A DNA stretch of 64,000 nucleotides, from NCBI RefSeq assembly GCF_032854445.1, contig NC_088302.1, positions 19,093,338 to 19,157,337 of the forward strand. The letters run 5' to 3'. This document shows positions 48,066 to 59,580 of the stretch, in pieces; position 1 is the stretch's first letter; the number at the start of each line of letters is the position of its first letter. Under the pieces are notes generated by a model. It had not been told where the DNA came from and did not search any database. It saw only the letters and a list, made by a program, of their open reading frames with translations. Made by a program: the position numbers and the translations under genes. Source of the stretch: Liolophura sinensis (taxonomy: Eukaryota; Mollusca; Polyplacophora; Chitonida; Chitonidae).

Positions 48066-51000
48066 ATGGCAGCCGAAGCCAGTAAACGGACTCTTGTCTA
48101 CTTGAGGAAGTCTTCTAGCAATGATGACCCAGTAGCTGCTCATTTTACACGGGTGAGTTGCAGTTCTTAGACAGGCTCCGGTCAGAGAAAGCTTAATAGC
48201 GGTATCGGTGCACACGCTAGCATGTATAGGGCTGGTCGGTAGTTAGTCCTAATCTTTAGGTGAGCCTCCCCCAGAACAAGCTCTCTCTGGCTAGTTTCCC
48301 CCTCAAAAACAATTTGCGAGCATCCCAGCAAATACAGAAGCAAATAGTGGGTAAACAAGAATCTTATTAAAGACAAACTACTCTTAGTTACAGGTAGTTG
48401 ATAGCTGACTGCTGCAGTATAAAGACTTCTGCTCGACATTCTCCGCCACATAGGACTGACCATGATAAAGGAAATAGCATCAGCGTTATCTCCCTTTGCC
48501 TGTCCGCCAGAAATAGATTGCGCTGTATGGATGTACATACGAGCCAGAATGCCCTCGGGGGCGAGATGCTGGCATCATTGCAATCCTTGTTCACGACGCC
48601 AGCATTATTTTAACAACTTCCTTGGATCCTGGAATAGACTGGATATCGATAGAGATTTTGAGACATATGCCGCCACCGGTACTGAAAGTCATATAAACAG
48701 CTGGAGCTGAGTTTAATATTGTGGAGAAAAGTGTTTGCACTATACGATCAAGCTGAGACCATTATACATATTGCTTGATTATTCACGATACACATATATG
48801 TGTATAATTTAAATGCTGCCATGTTCAAGTTATTTTAGTGATCTTGGACACTGAATATGTGGAATTCTGATCATTGCCGTGATCACTTTGAAAAGAGGAT
48901 GGAAAAGCGGCGGAAAATTTTATTTTACAAGTACATAATTTGTGTTTTAGTTAGTTTCATAGGCCTACTGAAAAGAAGAGACAATCACGGTAAACAAGGG
49001 TATTGAGACACCTAGGGTACTTCTTTGGTTCGAGTTGTTAGAAAATGATAGTATCTTCATGATGAACAAAATACACACAAATTCATACATATATTAGTTT
49101 ACATGGCGACTCCATTCCATGGAATGATTTGCGCCAAGGCAATAAGATGTGTTTCAGGGATTCGGGCTGTTCTTATCAACCGTAGTCAATCCATAGAGAC
49201 CTGTTGCCACATTGCTGTAGCCTAACATAAACAAAATAGCCTTATCTGCCAGTATGCAGATTGACGAACAAAAGTTGTAACCCAGCACTCTAGATTATTC
49301 ATCTCTGCACAAACACCAAAACGTCATATGTAAACAACTCTGTCTTGTATGGAATTAATTCAAGGTTTTGTGTTGAAAGAATTCAGTCGGATGTACACAA
49401 TACTTATTGCAAAACGCACAAGGTTTGGTTGTATTGCATAAATTACCTCATTTTGGTTCAACACAATTTTGTGTTTTATTTTTTTGTAACAAACATATGT
49501 ACTTCACATTTATTTAACACATGTTTGTGTTGAAAACTGCAGAAGTTGTTGTGTTAGATTTCAAAACGAGTGTTGTTTGTATGTGAAGTTGGATACTTAA
49601 AATTACACAGTAAGATGCAAGCATACACATTAGCACATCAACGACATCACCAAGGCAACCAAAAGATGAAAGTGTTTTTCAGTCTTTTTTTTTTTACTGA
49701 TGTTATGACAACAGCACATCACTTTTGCATAATATTTATTGTATTCACAGAGTGTGTTGGATTATTTTGGTTTCCCTGACAACGAAGGCTGGCTTAGTGC
49801 AGAGCTCAAAGACAATAAATTGCTAATTAGTGATGGAGACTGCAAGGCGCGTGTAAAAATTAGGGTAAGTAGGTTAATAATTTACATCTGCGACATTCTA
49901 GAATGTCGGAGTTCTTGCCCTTACCAGCATTGTAGAATAACTAGGGCAACTCTGTTGGTTCCAATTACAATTTGATTATAGATAACAACTTATCCCTTCG
50001 TTGTACTTGATAATGCCAAAAATAGAATTCATGTGTGGTATTTACGCAGAACGGGAGCCTCTATTTACGATGTATATAGCATCCTTTAAATTAAAAGCAA
50101 AAAATTTGTAGAATCGTTTTTGTTTTCTACTTTCAAGAGACCGCCTTTCTGCCCCATTCGTAATTTGACTGAAAGAGAAATTACACGACTTCCGGATGAT
50201 ATACTCAACAGAGGAGTAGACACCGGAGCAGCTGTCATTCTTCAGACTGGGGACAACAAGATCTTACTGACTAGGAGAGCGAGCCACTTGCGCACATTTC
50301 CAGGAATATGGGTTCCGCCAGGCCCGTTCTATTCTTCTATCTATCTACATAAATGCTTGTTTAGTGATATAACGAAATCAAACTTTTTAATGTGAGAGTA
50401 TTTCACTAAAGGTGAACGCATATTATGTGACGCTGGACAATGGAGAATAAGACCTTATTCGTTCATAAGACCTATGAAAACAAGGCGTGCTGTAGACATT
50501 TCATGCTAAGCTTTTGTTAAAGAAACTGAAACGTTCCATATTTCTATACTTGGTAAGAGACATCTATTTTGATAAATGTTACCACTTTTTAAAGCACCTA
50601 AACTGTATATTTGATTATCGGAAATTTACCTGTAATCTTAGGGTTATCTCACTGCTGACATTTTTATTTTTATTTTTATTCTTATCTTTCGTAGGTGGGC
50701 ATATTGAAGAAAATGAAACGGTAAAATCCATTGTTCCTTGTATTGCATTGATTATTTTTTTTTTTGGCTGTATCGATGTTCATAGATATAGTCCTTGTCG
50801 GAATATGGACATGGAGTATAAACGTTATACTGAAACTTTTTGATCGACTCAACTCAACCACTGAGATAAAGTGAATGTATGTCAAATTAGTTGAGTTTAT
50901 TTTTAAAGATGGCGAACTATAACTGACATAACTGTATACATGCAATGATCGAAGCTTGTGGTTCGCTTCGTACAGATCGTGGAGGCAGGGATACGAGAAC

Positions 51001-53189
51001 TTCGGGAAGAAACTGGGATCACCCTGAACCAATCAGATTGTGTGGATTCTCACCTGCAAGTCTTAGCTCTGTGGGAGGTAAGCCTCTGATTGGTCTGTGA
51101 ACCTCAACATGATTTGTTAATGGTATGAATCCCAAGCAGTGATAATCGACACTAACTGCAATGTATTTGTCTCGTATTACTGTCATGTGAAACTGTCACA
51201 TTATCATCGATTTATTTTACGTCTAACGCCTTCTGAAAAGCTTTCGATTGTAGCTTCGAGCAGGTGAGAAGTGGAAATGCTTCCAGTCTGGGTCGAAGTT
51301 TTTATGTAAACGCGTCAAAAAGTTAAAACTTTTATGATAATACATGATAGAGCACTTAACACCATTACAACTGGCTATCTTCTTTGTTAAAAAACATTTC
51401 TTAAAAACTCTTTGAATATCTTTCTACTGTTTTATTTATTTATCTAGGGATGGAGACCAGTACGTTTCCTAGAAATTTTTCTCCGCCCAGGTTCCAAGTT
51501 CAGTTCAATTTAATAAAAATTCGCCATTGTTTCTAAGGCTTGGTAACTATGTGACCACATTGCAGATTATGAGCCATGATGCAGAGAGCCTAGGTTTACT
51601 GACTGTCCACTCGGCCTAGCCGTAATGTGTGTTGAATGGATGCTCACATTCACCATGTCTTAACCTTCAGGACTTAGAGTTATTAATAAATGGGAGTGTA
51701 TGGTGTTAATGCCATACTTCATATCGTAAACAGCCTTCCCAGCTTCACGACGACCAATACATCGATTTTCACGTTATTTCTTGTGCATGGATCTTGCCAT
51801 GAGTGTTATTTGGTGAGAAAGGCGCTGTAAGTTATCATTTGAATAAATCACCACAAATATCTGCCTGATTGACGTATTGACTGAATTCTTTTTCAAACTT
51901 TTTTTCTTTAAATTTCAGTCCACATTTCCGCCGAAACTGAGCCTAGGTCTGCCGAAGCGCCATCACATTGTGGTGTACATTTTAGCCAAGCTGTTGCCGT
52001 CCATTACGTCAGAGGAACTGCAGAAGCAAATAGCACTAGATCCGGCGGAAGTAGGCGCGAGTGCTTGGCTGGATAGACAGATGATCGAAGCTATAACTTC
52101 CACCAGCGGAGGAAATCAGCCTTATGGGAAGGAGAATAAGAATAAGACTGTCCCTGAGAAAATGAAGTGAGCCACTTTCTCTTTTAAATCTGATTTCAAA
52201 ATAACTTTTCGTAACTACCTAAATCTTTGTGTTCGGTGTCGGCAAAGAGCCATTTAGAGTTGAATAATTTATCTGCAGTGTCATATATTCATTTGGTTTA
52301 TTATTCATAGCTTCGAGCACCGTGATTCCTCGCAAAGAGTGAGTGAGTGAGTGAGTGAGTGCTTGGGGTTTAACGTCGTACTCAACAATTTTTCAGTCAT
52401 ATGACGACGAAGACATCTTTAGGGTGCATGTACGTGTAATGTGCCTCCTTGTTGCAGGATGGATTTCCACCGCTCTTTTATTTAGTGCTGCTTCACTGAG
52501 ACGACTTACCGAAGGCAAGTAATCCGCCCCGCCCGAGCCATTATAGTGATACGGGTCAACCAGTTGTTGCACTATCATCTTAATGCTGAACGCCAAGCGA
52601 GGAAGTTACAACTTCCTCTCTTAAAGTCTTAGGTGTGACTCGATCAAGGATTGATCCTGGATCTACCGCTCCCGAAGCGGACGCCTCGCAAAGAGCAGTA
52701 GTTGATAAATAACATGGCGCTAAATGGGCGAAATGATTCAAGTTTATATAAAATATCATATCCGAAGGCTATATACATTTCCAGAAAGAATTTCTTCGAT
52801 GCCTCACCTAAGTTGAATTCGGGTTGTTTTCACCCCCGTTACTCCAAAGAGTGTGCTGATGATTGGCTTAGAGTGTGCTGATGATTGGCTTAGAGTGTGC
52901 TGATGATTGGCTTAGAGTGTGCTGATGATTGGTTTGGAGGAGTTATGACATTCTGCAAAACTAGGAATTATTTAGTTTATTAGTTTGTGGAGTTGTGTTG
53001 AATTCAGGCATTCAGCTTAGTTCACGTGTTTGTTATTTCAGGGCTATTCTGATTACCGAGGACAAGGAACAAATATTGACTGATCTGCCTACAGCACCCT
53101 TATTAGAAACTTCTTCGGATGCCGTGGATTTAGAACGGGTTAGCACTGGGACGAAATTTGTTTTAGAAGAATGGCTTAAATTGACGTAG
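48066..53189 (+). CDS. NUDT17: NUDT17-like Nudix hydrolase, copy 1 (7 exons)
   Basis: Exons read from splice signals and phase: 48066-48152, 49751-49864, 50138-50321, 50695-50720, 50976-51077, 51919-52166, 53042-53189, joining into 302 codons. The start is the first ATG, in ACTTAGAATGGCAGCC. A Nudix box G-x5-E-x7-REUxEExGU occupies residues 130-152, with R144 E145 L146 and E148 E149; those glutamates bind the divalent metal in the family. Other marks of vertebrate NUDT17 are RPPFCP (residue 68 on), ILLTRRA, WVPPGGH (125-131), GLPKRHHIVVYIL and the C-terminal ERVSTGTKF. Length is close to the roughly 330 residues of the human protein. Nudix enzymes cleave nucleoside diphosphates linked to another moiety; mouse Nudt17 has been reported to remove RNA caps in vitro, but the physiological substrate is unsettled. 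No signal peptide or membrane segment. The intron after exon 3 has a GC donor. Ortholog assignment is from motif recall, without alignment. Confidence 0.93.
50322..50323 (+). other. NUDT17: Non-canonical GC splice donor of intron 3, copy 1
   Basis: Phase requires exon 3 to end CCG CCA G, and the next bases are GCCCGT. The paralogous site in copy 2 reads CCA G followed by GTCCGT. The only nearby GT, 4 nt downstream, would shift the frame. GC-AG introns are known to be spliced by the major spliceosome, though usually with a stronger flanking donor than seen here. Confidence 0.75.
50695..50720 (+). other. NUDT17: 26-nt microexon, NUDT17 copy 1
   Basis: Bounded by TTTCGTAG and GTAAAA. It completes the split glycine codon and encodes GHIEENET, the first part of the Nudix box; the second part (RELREETGI) is in the next exon. 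The same size and borders occur in copy 2 at 57285-57310. Confidence 0.88.
52340..52683 (-). mobile_element. tRNA-derived SINE, family 2, in intron 6 of NUDT17
   Basis: GAGT-type tail, GCTTGGGGTTTAACGTCGT, ACCGCTCTTTTATTTAGTGC, CTTAGGTGTGACTCGATCAA, ending at CTCCCGAAGCGGACG, so the first part of the head is missing. It is flanked by a perfect 12-bp duplication CCTCGCAAAGAG at 52328-52339 and 52684-52695. Opposite in orientation to the host gene. Confidence 0.95.
52849..52936. repeat. 22-bp minisatellite, 4 copies, intron 6
   Basis: Four copies of GTGTGCTGATGATTGGCTTA plus GA; the last has GGTTTGGA. It lies about 105 bp upstream of the last exon of NUDT17 copy 1. Confidence 0.95.
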
Positions 53190-53733
53190 GGTGGGTACAA
53201 GAAAAAGGCGCTCAGAATGTTTTAACAAATGAAAGGCCCAGTCACAAAGCCTTTCCAGCAGTGGCGACCAGCTTGTTTCCGGTGACTGGTCTCGTAAAGT
53301 ACCACGTTATGTCGCATTACCTGATGCTATGGCATCAAGCGGATAGTTTGGTGAACTAATGGCGGGAAAAAACACAGCATATACAACAATATCGCATGCT
53401 GTCATATCTGCTGACAGGGTTCGCTCTGATTGAGTAGCCATAAACGAATGGACACATTTAACGAATCCTATTGAAGGGTCAAGTCACTTTAATACTCAGT
53501 GATTTGAGATATTAATCGCACGATCCTACATTTGATTGGTCAGGTCCGGAAAGCTGAGACGGCTTATTCAATGAAAATGAGGTTCTGTTTTTTACATTAT
53601 CGAAAACGTTTTTCTCCTTGTACTAAAAAAGTGTGGAAAATCGCATCACGATGACCACCAAAACAACCCAAGACCAGCGAAGCACAGGTGTCTGAAATAG
53701 CGAAAGTATTGTTGAACAGAATTATGGAAGGGC

Positions 53734-53739
53734 AATAAA
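53734..53739 (+). terminator. Possible polyadenylation signal, NUDT17 copy 1
   Basis: AATAAA about 545 nt after the stop codon, in ATTATGGAAGGGCAATAAAA. First perfect match downstream of the coding region that I found. Cleavage site not identifiable. Confidence 0.45.
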
Positions 53740-55952
53740 ACGACATAAAATTATCCGCTTTTTTCATATAACTAAGAGCTGTTCAGTTTGTTCTGTTTTA
53801 TCTATTATACTTAAATTCCTGCTGTTATCACCCTTACTTCTGGGGTTATCATCCACGCTTGTTCATTGCCGTATACATTCCACTGTTACATATATGATTT
53901 ACCTCATCGTCTGCTAGCTAGTGGAATGTGGGTAGTGCTTACAAATAGATCCGCCAAACTTCAACACTAGCCGCCACAGACCATATGGCTACTGAACTAA
54001 CATATGCGCAAGTGGTACTAGACGCGCACCCTGCCGTGAGTGCATGTTACCGTAACAACATGGCGGCGAGTGTGTGGTTGAAGTGATCGAGTGTGAAAGA
54101 TTTGGTTCTTGGCGAGTGACATGTGGCGTCGATGTGGGAAACATATAAGAAGGAATATGTGTGTTGTGAAGTTTAGGGTGCTGTTCCGTTCACGTCGTAG
54201 AGCATATAACCTCAGCTTATTAACTGAGCTTCAAGTGCAACTCACGCTGGCATCCTCTCCGGCCGTAAGTAACATTAACTGAGCTTCGTTTTACTATGAA
54301 CGTTTGAGAAAACAATGTTGGATACATTGGGGAATATGTCCATTTGTAAATTTTTTTTCCAAAGTTCATCAAAGAAGGGTGGTTTACACCGAGAACTTTG
54401 GTTTCCTCCATCTACACAACTGAACGCCATCGCATATATAAGTGAAAAATTCTTGAGAATGGTGTTCAGCAAAAGTGAATCAGTCAGTGTGAGTAGCGCA
54501 TCAACGACAAACAAGGGCGAGAACCTAAGCTTCACAACTACAAGCTAAGATTTATACAATGTTTCACGAGAAAGCTAGACGAGAAGTACAGATACATCGA
54601 TGCTTGGGATATATACAAAGGCACGGAACGCGTATTCCAGCTATGAACTAAAAGACATTTGCGACTATGGTACATACGTTTGCTCAGTAATCATTCAACG
54701 GAACAAATTCTCGGTTAAAGGGAGCTATATATTTTAGACTTAACACCGAGGAGTATGTAATTTAACATCCAGATTATAAATACCTTATCGTTTTTCACTG
54801 AAGTGAAAGTTTTCTATACACGGTAAAAAGAAAATTATAGTATATTATATTTGGCTTAGAAATTTGCCATGCCTTAATGTATTAACACGAGAATGCTATA
54901 TGTGAAATCATACATGTATTTATAGTCGGTAGGTATAGATCCAGGTATAGATGTAAGGGACGTAAGCGCTTTCCTGTCGATATCATTTACCGGGGGGCTT
55001 CGACGAGATGAATTAACAGCTGGCCTATCTCACACACCTGTTTAAAATGGCGGATAAAGGAAGCCAAAGAAATTCTCCAAACATATCACATATGGGTAAC
55101 TAGCGATCGTGTTGCATAACTAATAGCATCAGCGTGAGAAACAGGTGGTGAGCGCTTGTTCTAAGGTATCATTGTTTGCAGTTTATACATTATTGCCTTT
55201 ATTATTTTCTGAGAGTTTACTCCATGAGAAATATTTGGACAATAGTCAAACGGAATCAATTTAAGTTTCATCATTTTGACATGAAATTTTCGTTGGTTTG
55301 CATTCTGAAATGGATTTCCCTTTAAAGAACTCATTTTGTGGACATGCTTGCCAATCGAATGTTTGTATGCTACCAGTTTGTTTGGTGCCGCAAACCTGTT
55401 TAAAAATGAATGTTTTTTTTTCAAGAAGACATTCTTTACATTTTTACAAGTCAAAGACAGCCCAGGCCCCAAGATTAACCAAACTGTCTTAGACTTAAGT
55501 GTTAAGTAATTGGTCGTATTCATTTTCATTCACTTTCATTCACGCTGAACATTTGATTTTTATGCCAGACCATAGCCACAGGCTTTGATGACCTTAGGAA
55601 ACCCTACTTTATTTTTCGTCTTCCACGGGACTTCTTATAATGTACGTCAGTTCTTTCAGGCTTCACTGAATGAGTGTCCGCAAATTCGGTCAAGTGCATG
55701 CGACAGGGAAATTCAAACCGACAGCCATGGATGTTATCTCGGTCAACTTAGTAAATCTCGGTCAACCAGTCTCTCGATGAGATTTAAAAGAGATAATTTA
55801 TTGCCGATTAGCTTCTTTCCAAATTATTTTTTTTCTTTTCCCTTTCTTTAAATTCAATTTACAATAACATTTTTGTGAAAGTTTATAACAAAAAAGGAAT
55901 GGTTATAATCACTGGTAAATGGTTGGTACCAATTAATCAGTTCAGTACACTA
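53740..55952. other. Spacer between the NUDT17 copies
   Basis: Contains a decayed family 1 SINE (+) at about 54228-54480, with CACGCTGGCATCCTCTCCGG at one end and AAAAATTCTTGAGAATGGTG at the other. ACATGGCGGC-type contexts lie near 54060 and 55045, neither followed by sequence resembling exon 1 of copy 1. Frames at 54275-54548, 55161-55529 (-) and 55585-55851 (+) are unrecognised. Confidence 0.5.
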
Positions 55953-56244
55953 ATTTATTTATTTACTTGATTGGTGTTTTACGCCGTACCCAAGAATATT
56001 TCACTCATACGACGGCGACCAGCATTATGGTGGGAGGAAACTGGACAGAGGCCGGGGTGGGGGTGGGGGGGGGGGGGGGGGGAACCACGACCATCCGCAG
56101 GTTGTTGACAGATCTTCCCACGTACGACTGGAGAGGAAGCCAGCATGAGATGGACTTGAACTCACAGCGACCGCATTGGTGAGAGGCTCCGGGGTCATTA
56201 CGCTGCGCTAGTGCGCAATAACCAACTGAGCCACGGAGGCCCCC
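55953..56244 (-). mobile_element. Full-length SINE, family 1, just upstream of copy 2
   Basis: From an ATTT tail and GATTGGTGTTTTACGCCGTA to CAACTGAGCCACGGAGGCCC, with a long G tract (about 56050-56082) in the middle. Flanked by CAGTACACTAAT (55943-55954) and CAGTACTACACTAAT (56244-56258), a target duplication with a 3-bp slip. It ends about 55 bp before the first recognisable exon of NUDT17 copy 2. Confidence 0.93.
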
Positions 56245-57284
56245 AGTACTACACTAATAATCTGCTGTGTATATTTAAGAGTCAAAGTGAAATCTCAGCG
56301 AAGCGAAGGTCTGGTTAATGCAGAGCTCAGAGACAACGGATTGCTCGTTAGTGATGGAGACAGCAAGGTGCCTGTGAAAATTGGGGTAATAATATTTAAA
56401 TAGAGTCATGGTCAGTCAAGTGTTTCCTTCCTTATGATGAAGACAATAGGTTGATGATGCCAAGAGCTTTTTACTTGGGAGTTCAGTAGTGTAAATAGAC
56501 TGCACTACAAACCGGTGCTTGGTGTCTCAGCTTTCTTTATGTTGTTATAGTCAGAGTGAGCGAATCGGTGTCATTTCCGGTGTCCTTTTCAACATTTTCG
56601 TGAAAAGACTGAAACAACGCCGGATCATCTAGACCTGCAGCGAACATTTAACTAGCATTGGCTCAAATGATAATTTTCTGGTCTCAGGATAACAGCTTAA
56701 TAGACGTTTTCTTCATGTTTGTTGTCCATGTTTCTAAATGAAAAGTATTGACAACAAACGTCCTTAAAATTAAGAAAATTTTTTGAATGAATGTTTTCGT
56801 TTTTATTTTTTAAGAGACCACCATTCTGTCCCTTCCATCATTTGAATGAGACAGAAATTAAACGACTTCCTGGTGATGTGCTAAATGGCGGTGTCTTCAG
56901 TGGAACAGCTGTCATTGTCCACACCGGAGACAACAAAATCTTACTGACAAGAAGGGCAAGCCACTTGAAATTATTCCCAGGAGTTTTGGTTCCACCAGGT
57001 CCGTTGGATATCTACATCTACGTGTATAAACATTTATATAACGCAGTAATATAAGGAATTACAAACTCCTCCAGTGCAGGCTGTTTAGCTTAAAGTTTAC
57101 AACTGCCATGATCGTATTCTTTCCTTCTGGTTATCAGAGACAGTTTTCCTTGAGAGATGTTTTCTTTTTTTGTACATATACACCTAAAGAGTTACTATCA
57201 GGAAAAGCTTGTAGCCTGTAACGTTTTATCACCGTTCACAATATATCACAGTTCACTGTAAAATAGTTTTTATTATATTTTTAG

Positions 57285-57310
57285 GTGGACACATTGAAGG
57301 AAATGAAACG
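57285..57310 (+). other. NUDT17: 26-nt microexon, NUDT17 copy 2
   Basis: TTTTTAG before and GTAACG after. Encodes GHIEGNET; one glutamate of copy 1 is glycine at a variable position of the Nudix box. Confidence 0.85.
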
Positions 57311-58330
57311 GTAACGTTTACTTTTCTTTCTTTTATATTCTGTTCTCTTTGTCTCTCCCAGTGTTACACATAGCATTGGGCGTTGTACACCATTAGGGGC
57401 GGGGCGGTTTGGCCGAGGGGAGGGTTAGGGAGGTGTAAACCTATATTATACTGAAACTGTTTGATATATTTATTTAAGATTTTTGCCGGCGTTTATTTGT
57501 CTGTCTGTTTGCCTGCTTGTAGCCAAGTTAAAGGAAAAGTAATGCACATGTTGGATAGAATTACTGCACAGTTTGGCCGAGAACTAATGCATTACATTTT
57601 GGTGTCGAGCTGATCTGGAGTCCCTAAATTTTTTAAAAATTTCGTCATTGCCAGATGTGGTCAGGGGCATTGTTATACCTTGTAATAATGCCTAACAGAG
57701 TATTGCCCCTTTGGTGGAAATCATCTGGCGTTTTTGTTCAGTTATCTGTGACGGAAGTTTGTTTTATCTTTTTAAAACTCATTCTTACTTGCAGTGAAAA
57801 ATTATGACAAGTCGACAAGAAAAGTAACAATGAGGAAAAGTTTGTTCTTCATCTCTTGAGATAACTATTCGACTTGTTTCAGATCGTGGAGTCTGGGATA
57901 CGAGAACTTCGGGAAGAAACTGGGATCACTCTAAGGCAGTCTGATTTTGTGGATTCTCGCCTGCCGATCTTAGCTCTGTGGGAGGTAAGCCTGTAATTAG
58001 TTGTACGAGAATGTGACTTTGTGATACCTTACCAGCATGCCGTTTTGGTTATAACTGAATCACTATAATCGATATTACAGATCTTTAAATGCCCTTGAAC
58101 ATGACCCTTCAGGTACGGTAAATCTCCTAAAGATTCGCACATGGCTAAGTTACACATTTTGGAGAACTGTCTTGATCTTAGAGAGATTTTTTGGTAGATT
58201 ATTTGGACGGTAGAATGATATCCTACTGGAGAAGTTTTGGCACTAAAACCAGCATGTTATTACATTTATTGACCTCAAGAATGAAATTTTCAGCCATTAA
58301 CCCTGAAATATAGAAGACAACAGCATATGA

Positions 58331-58422
58331 GATAAAACCAGAGTAATATGTACAGCGTGTTAGTTCACAAATGGTTACACGTAATCGGTGAAATACGGCC
58401 TCTTGTCAGTTTATCTCAGTTG
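58331..58422 (-). repeat. Dispersed inverted-repeat family, copy in intron 5
   Basis: GTTAGTTCACAAATGGTTACACG, CGGTGAAATACGGCCTCTTG and TCAGTTTATCTCAGTT match the reverse complement of 59200-59290 and of 30575-30665. It lies in a segment (about 58080-58800) that is absent from intron 5 of copy 1. Confidence 0.72.
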
Positions 58423-59199
58423 GGTTTTTTTTCGAACCATTCATATAAATGCTTATATAGTTGCAACTCATACAGCCTCTAGCACAATGGCTAGATGCGT
58501 ATCAGCCGTCAACACCAAAAAAAAAAACTAAGAATTTATATAAAGTACGAAAGTAGTACGGAATCATACAAAAAGAAACAATCAACAATTTTCAATGATG
58601 TTAGATGAATGGGGGTATAATGTAGACGACTGAGAGAAATCAGTATTCAAATCGTGTACTATGCTAACGTGGCGATCTACTTCACACTGGATGAGACGGT
58701 GAATATACTGCCCCAAGCCCCGTGTTAGACGGAATCCCACTGCATGAAAGTGGTTCTCTAGGCGGGACAATAAAGATGTGATAATGCAAAATAAATGTGC
58801 GGTACTTCGGAACTGTCTCACTGTGCTGTTATATGAAACTATCTGTCACACTATGCACGATTTTGTTTGCATCTAACAGGTTTGAAAGAGCCACCTTTCT
58901 GACTCTAGCTTTGACAAAGTGGGAAGTGGAAGTAGGTCTGATCTGTGTCGCTGTGGTATGTGATCTTGCCAAATGTCGAAATATGCGTCTACTCTTATAG
59001 TTTCGTTTTAAATTTTTGAGTGTATTGTTTAACAGTTACATTGATAAACAAATTAAATTGCGGTTTACTAGCAAAAAGTTGTAATATGACATAAAGAAGG
59101 TCATTAGGGCAAGTATGTCTCGTGATTGGGAGGGATTATGGTAACAGTCAAAGAGACAACACACTGCGAAATACGCTTTACTAATGTCTAAAACTCTAT

Positions 59200-59290
59200 A
59201 ACTGAGGAAAATTTGTAAGAGGCTGCATTTCACTAGTTACGGGTTGCCATTTGCCAGTTATCACACTGTTGTCGCTGCTATGGATTTTAC
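59200..59290 (+). repeat. Dispersed inverted-repeat family, copy in intron 5
   Basis: AACTGAGGAAAATTTGTAAG, GCATTTCACTAGTTACGGG, GCCATTTGCCAGTTATCACA and GTTGTCGCTGCTATGGATTTTAC. Opposite in orientation to 58331-58422. Confidence 0.72.
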
Positions 59291-59339
59291 TTTGCTGTAA
59301 GTCTGTATTATGTTATACAACGATTGACAAAAATGTAAA

Positions 59340-59580
59340 GTGCTCCACAGCCACATGTTGTACCACGTAAAGACTGGTAGATACCGCGCATTACCACTCG
59401 GTGGTACCGGATAAGCACGTAACAACTGGTAACCACCATTTCGAATTGACCATAATTTGTAATCACATTTTTCTCGCTTTTACATGCTGAAAATTGGTAA
59501 TCACATTACTCTACGAAACGTGCCAGAAATTGGTAACTACAAAGATCTACGTGATGACTTAGTAATCACAACATGCATGT
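59340..59580. repeat. Degenerate tandem repeat with TGGTAATCACA
   Basis: Five or more diverged copies of a roughly 45-50 bp phrase with (A)CTGGTAACCACC, TTTGTAATCACAT, TTGGTAATCACAT, TTGGTAACTACA and TTAGTAATCACA. Confidence 0.6.

Noticed and set aside
50514-50843. 109-codon frame overlapping exon 4 of NUDT17
   Set aside because: It crosses both splice sites of the microexon; only 26 nt of it is in the gene and the rest is hydrophobic translation of intron T-tracts.
55047-55096. First exon of NUDT17 copy 2 (ATGGCGG frame before a GTAAC)
   Set aside because: The start is similar (MAD), but none of the LVYLRKSS or VAAHFTR residues of copy 1 exon 1 are present.
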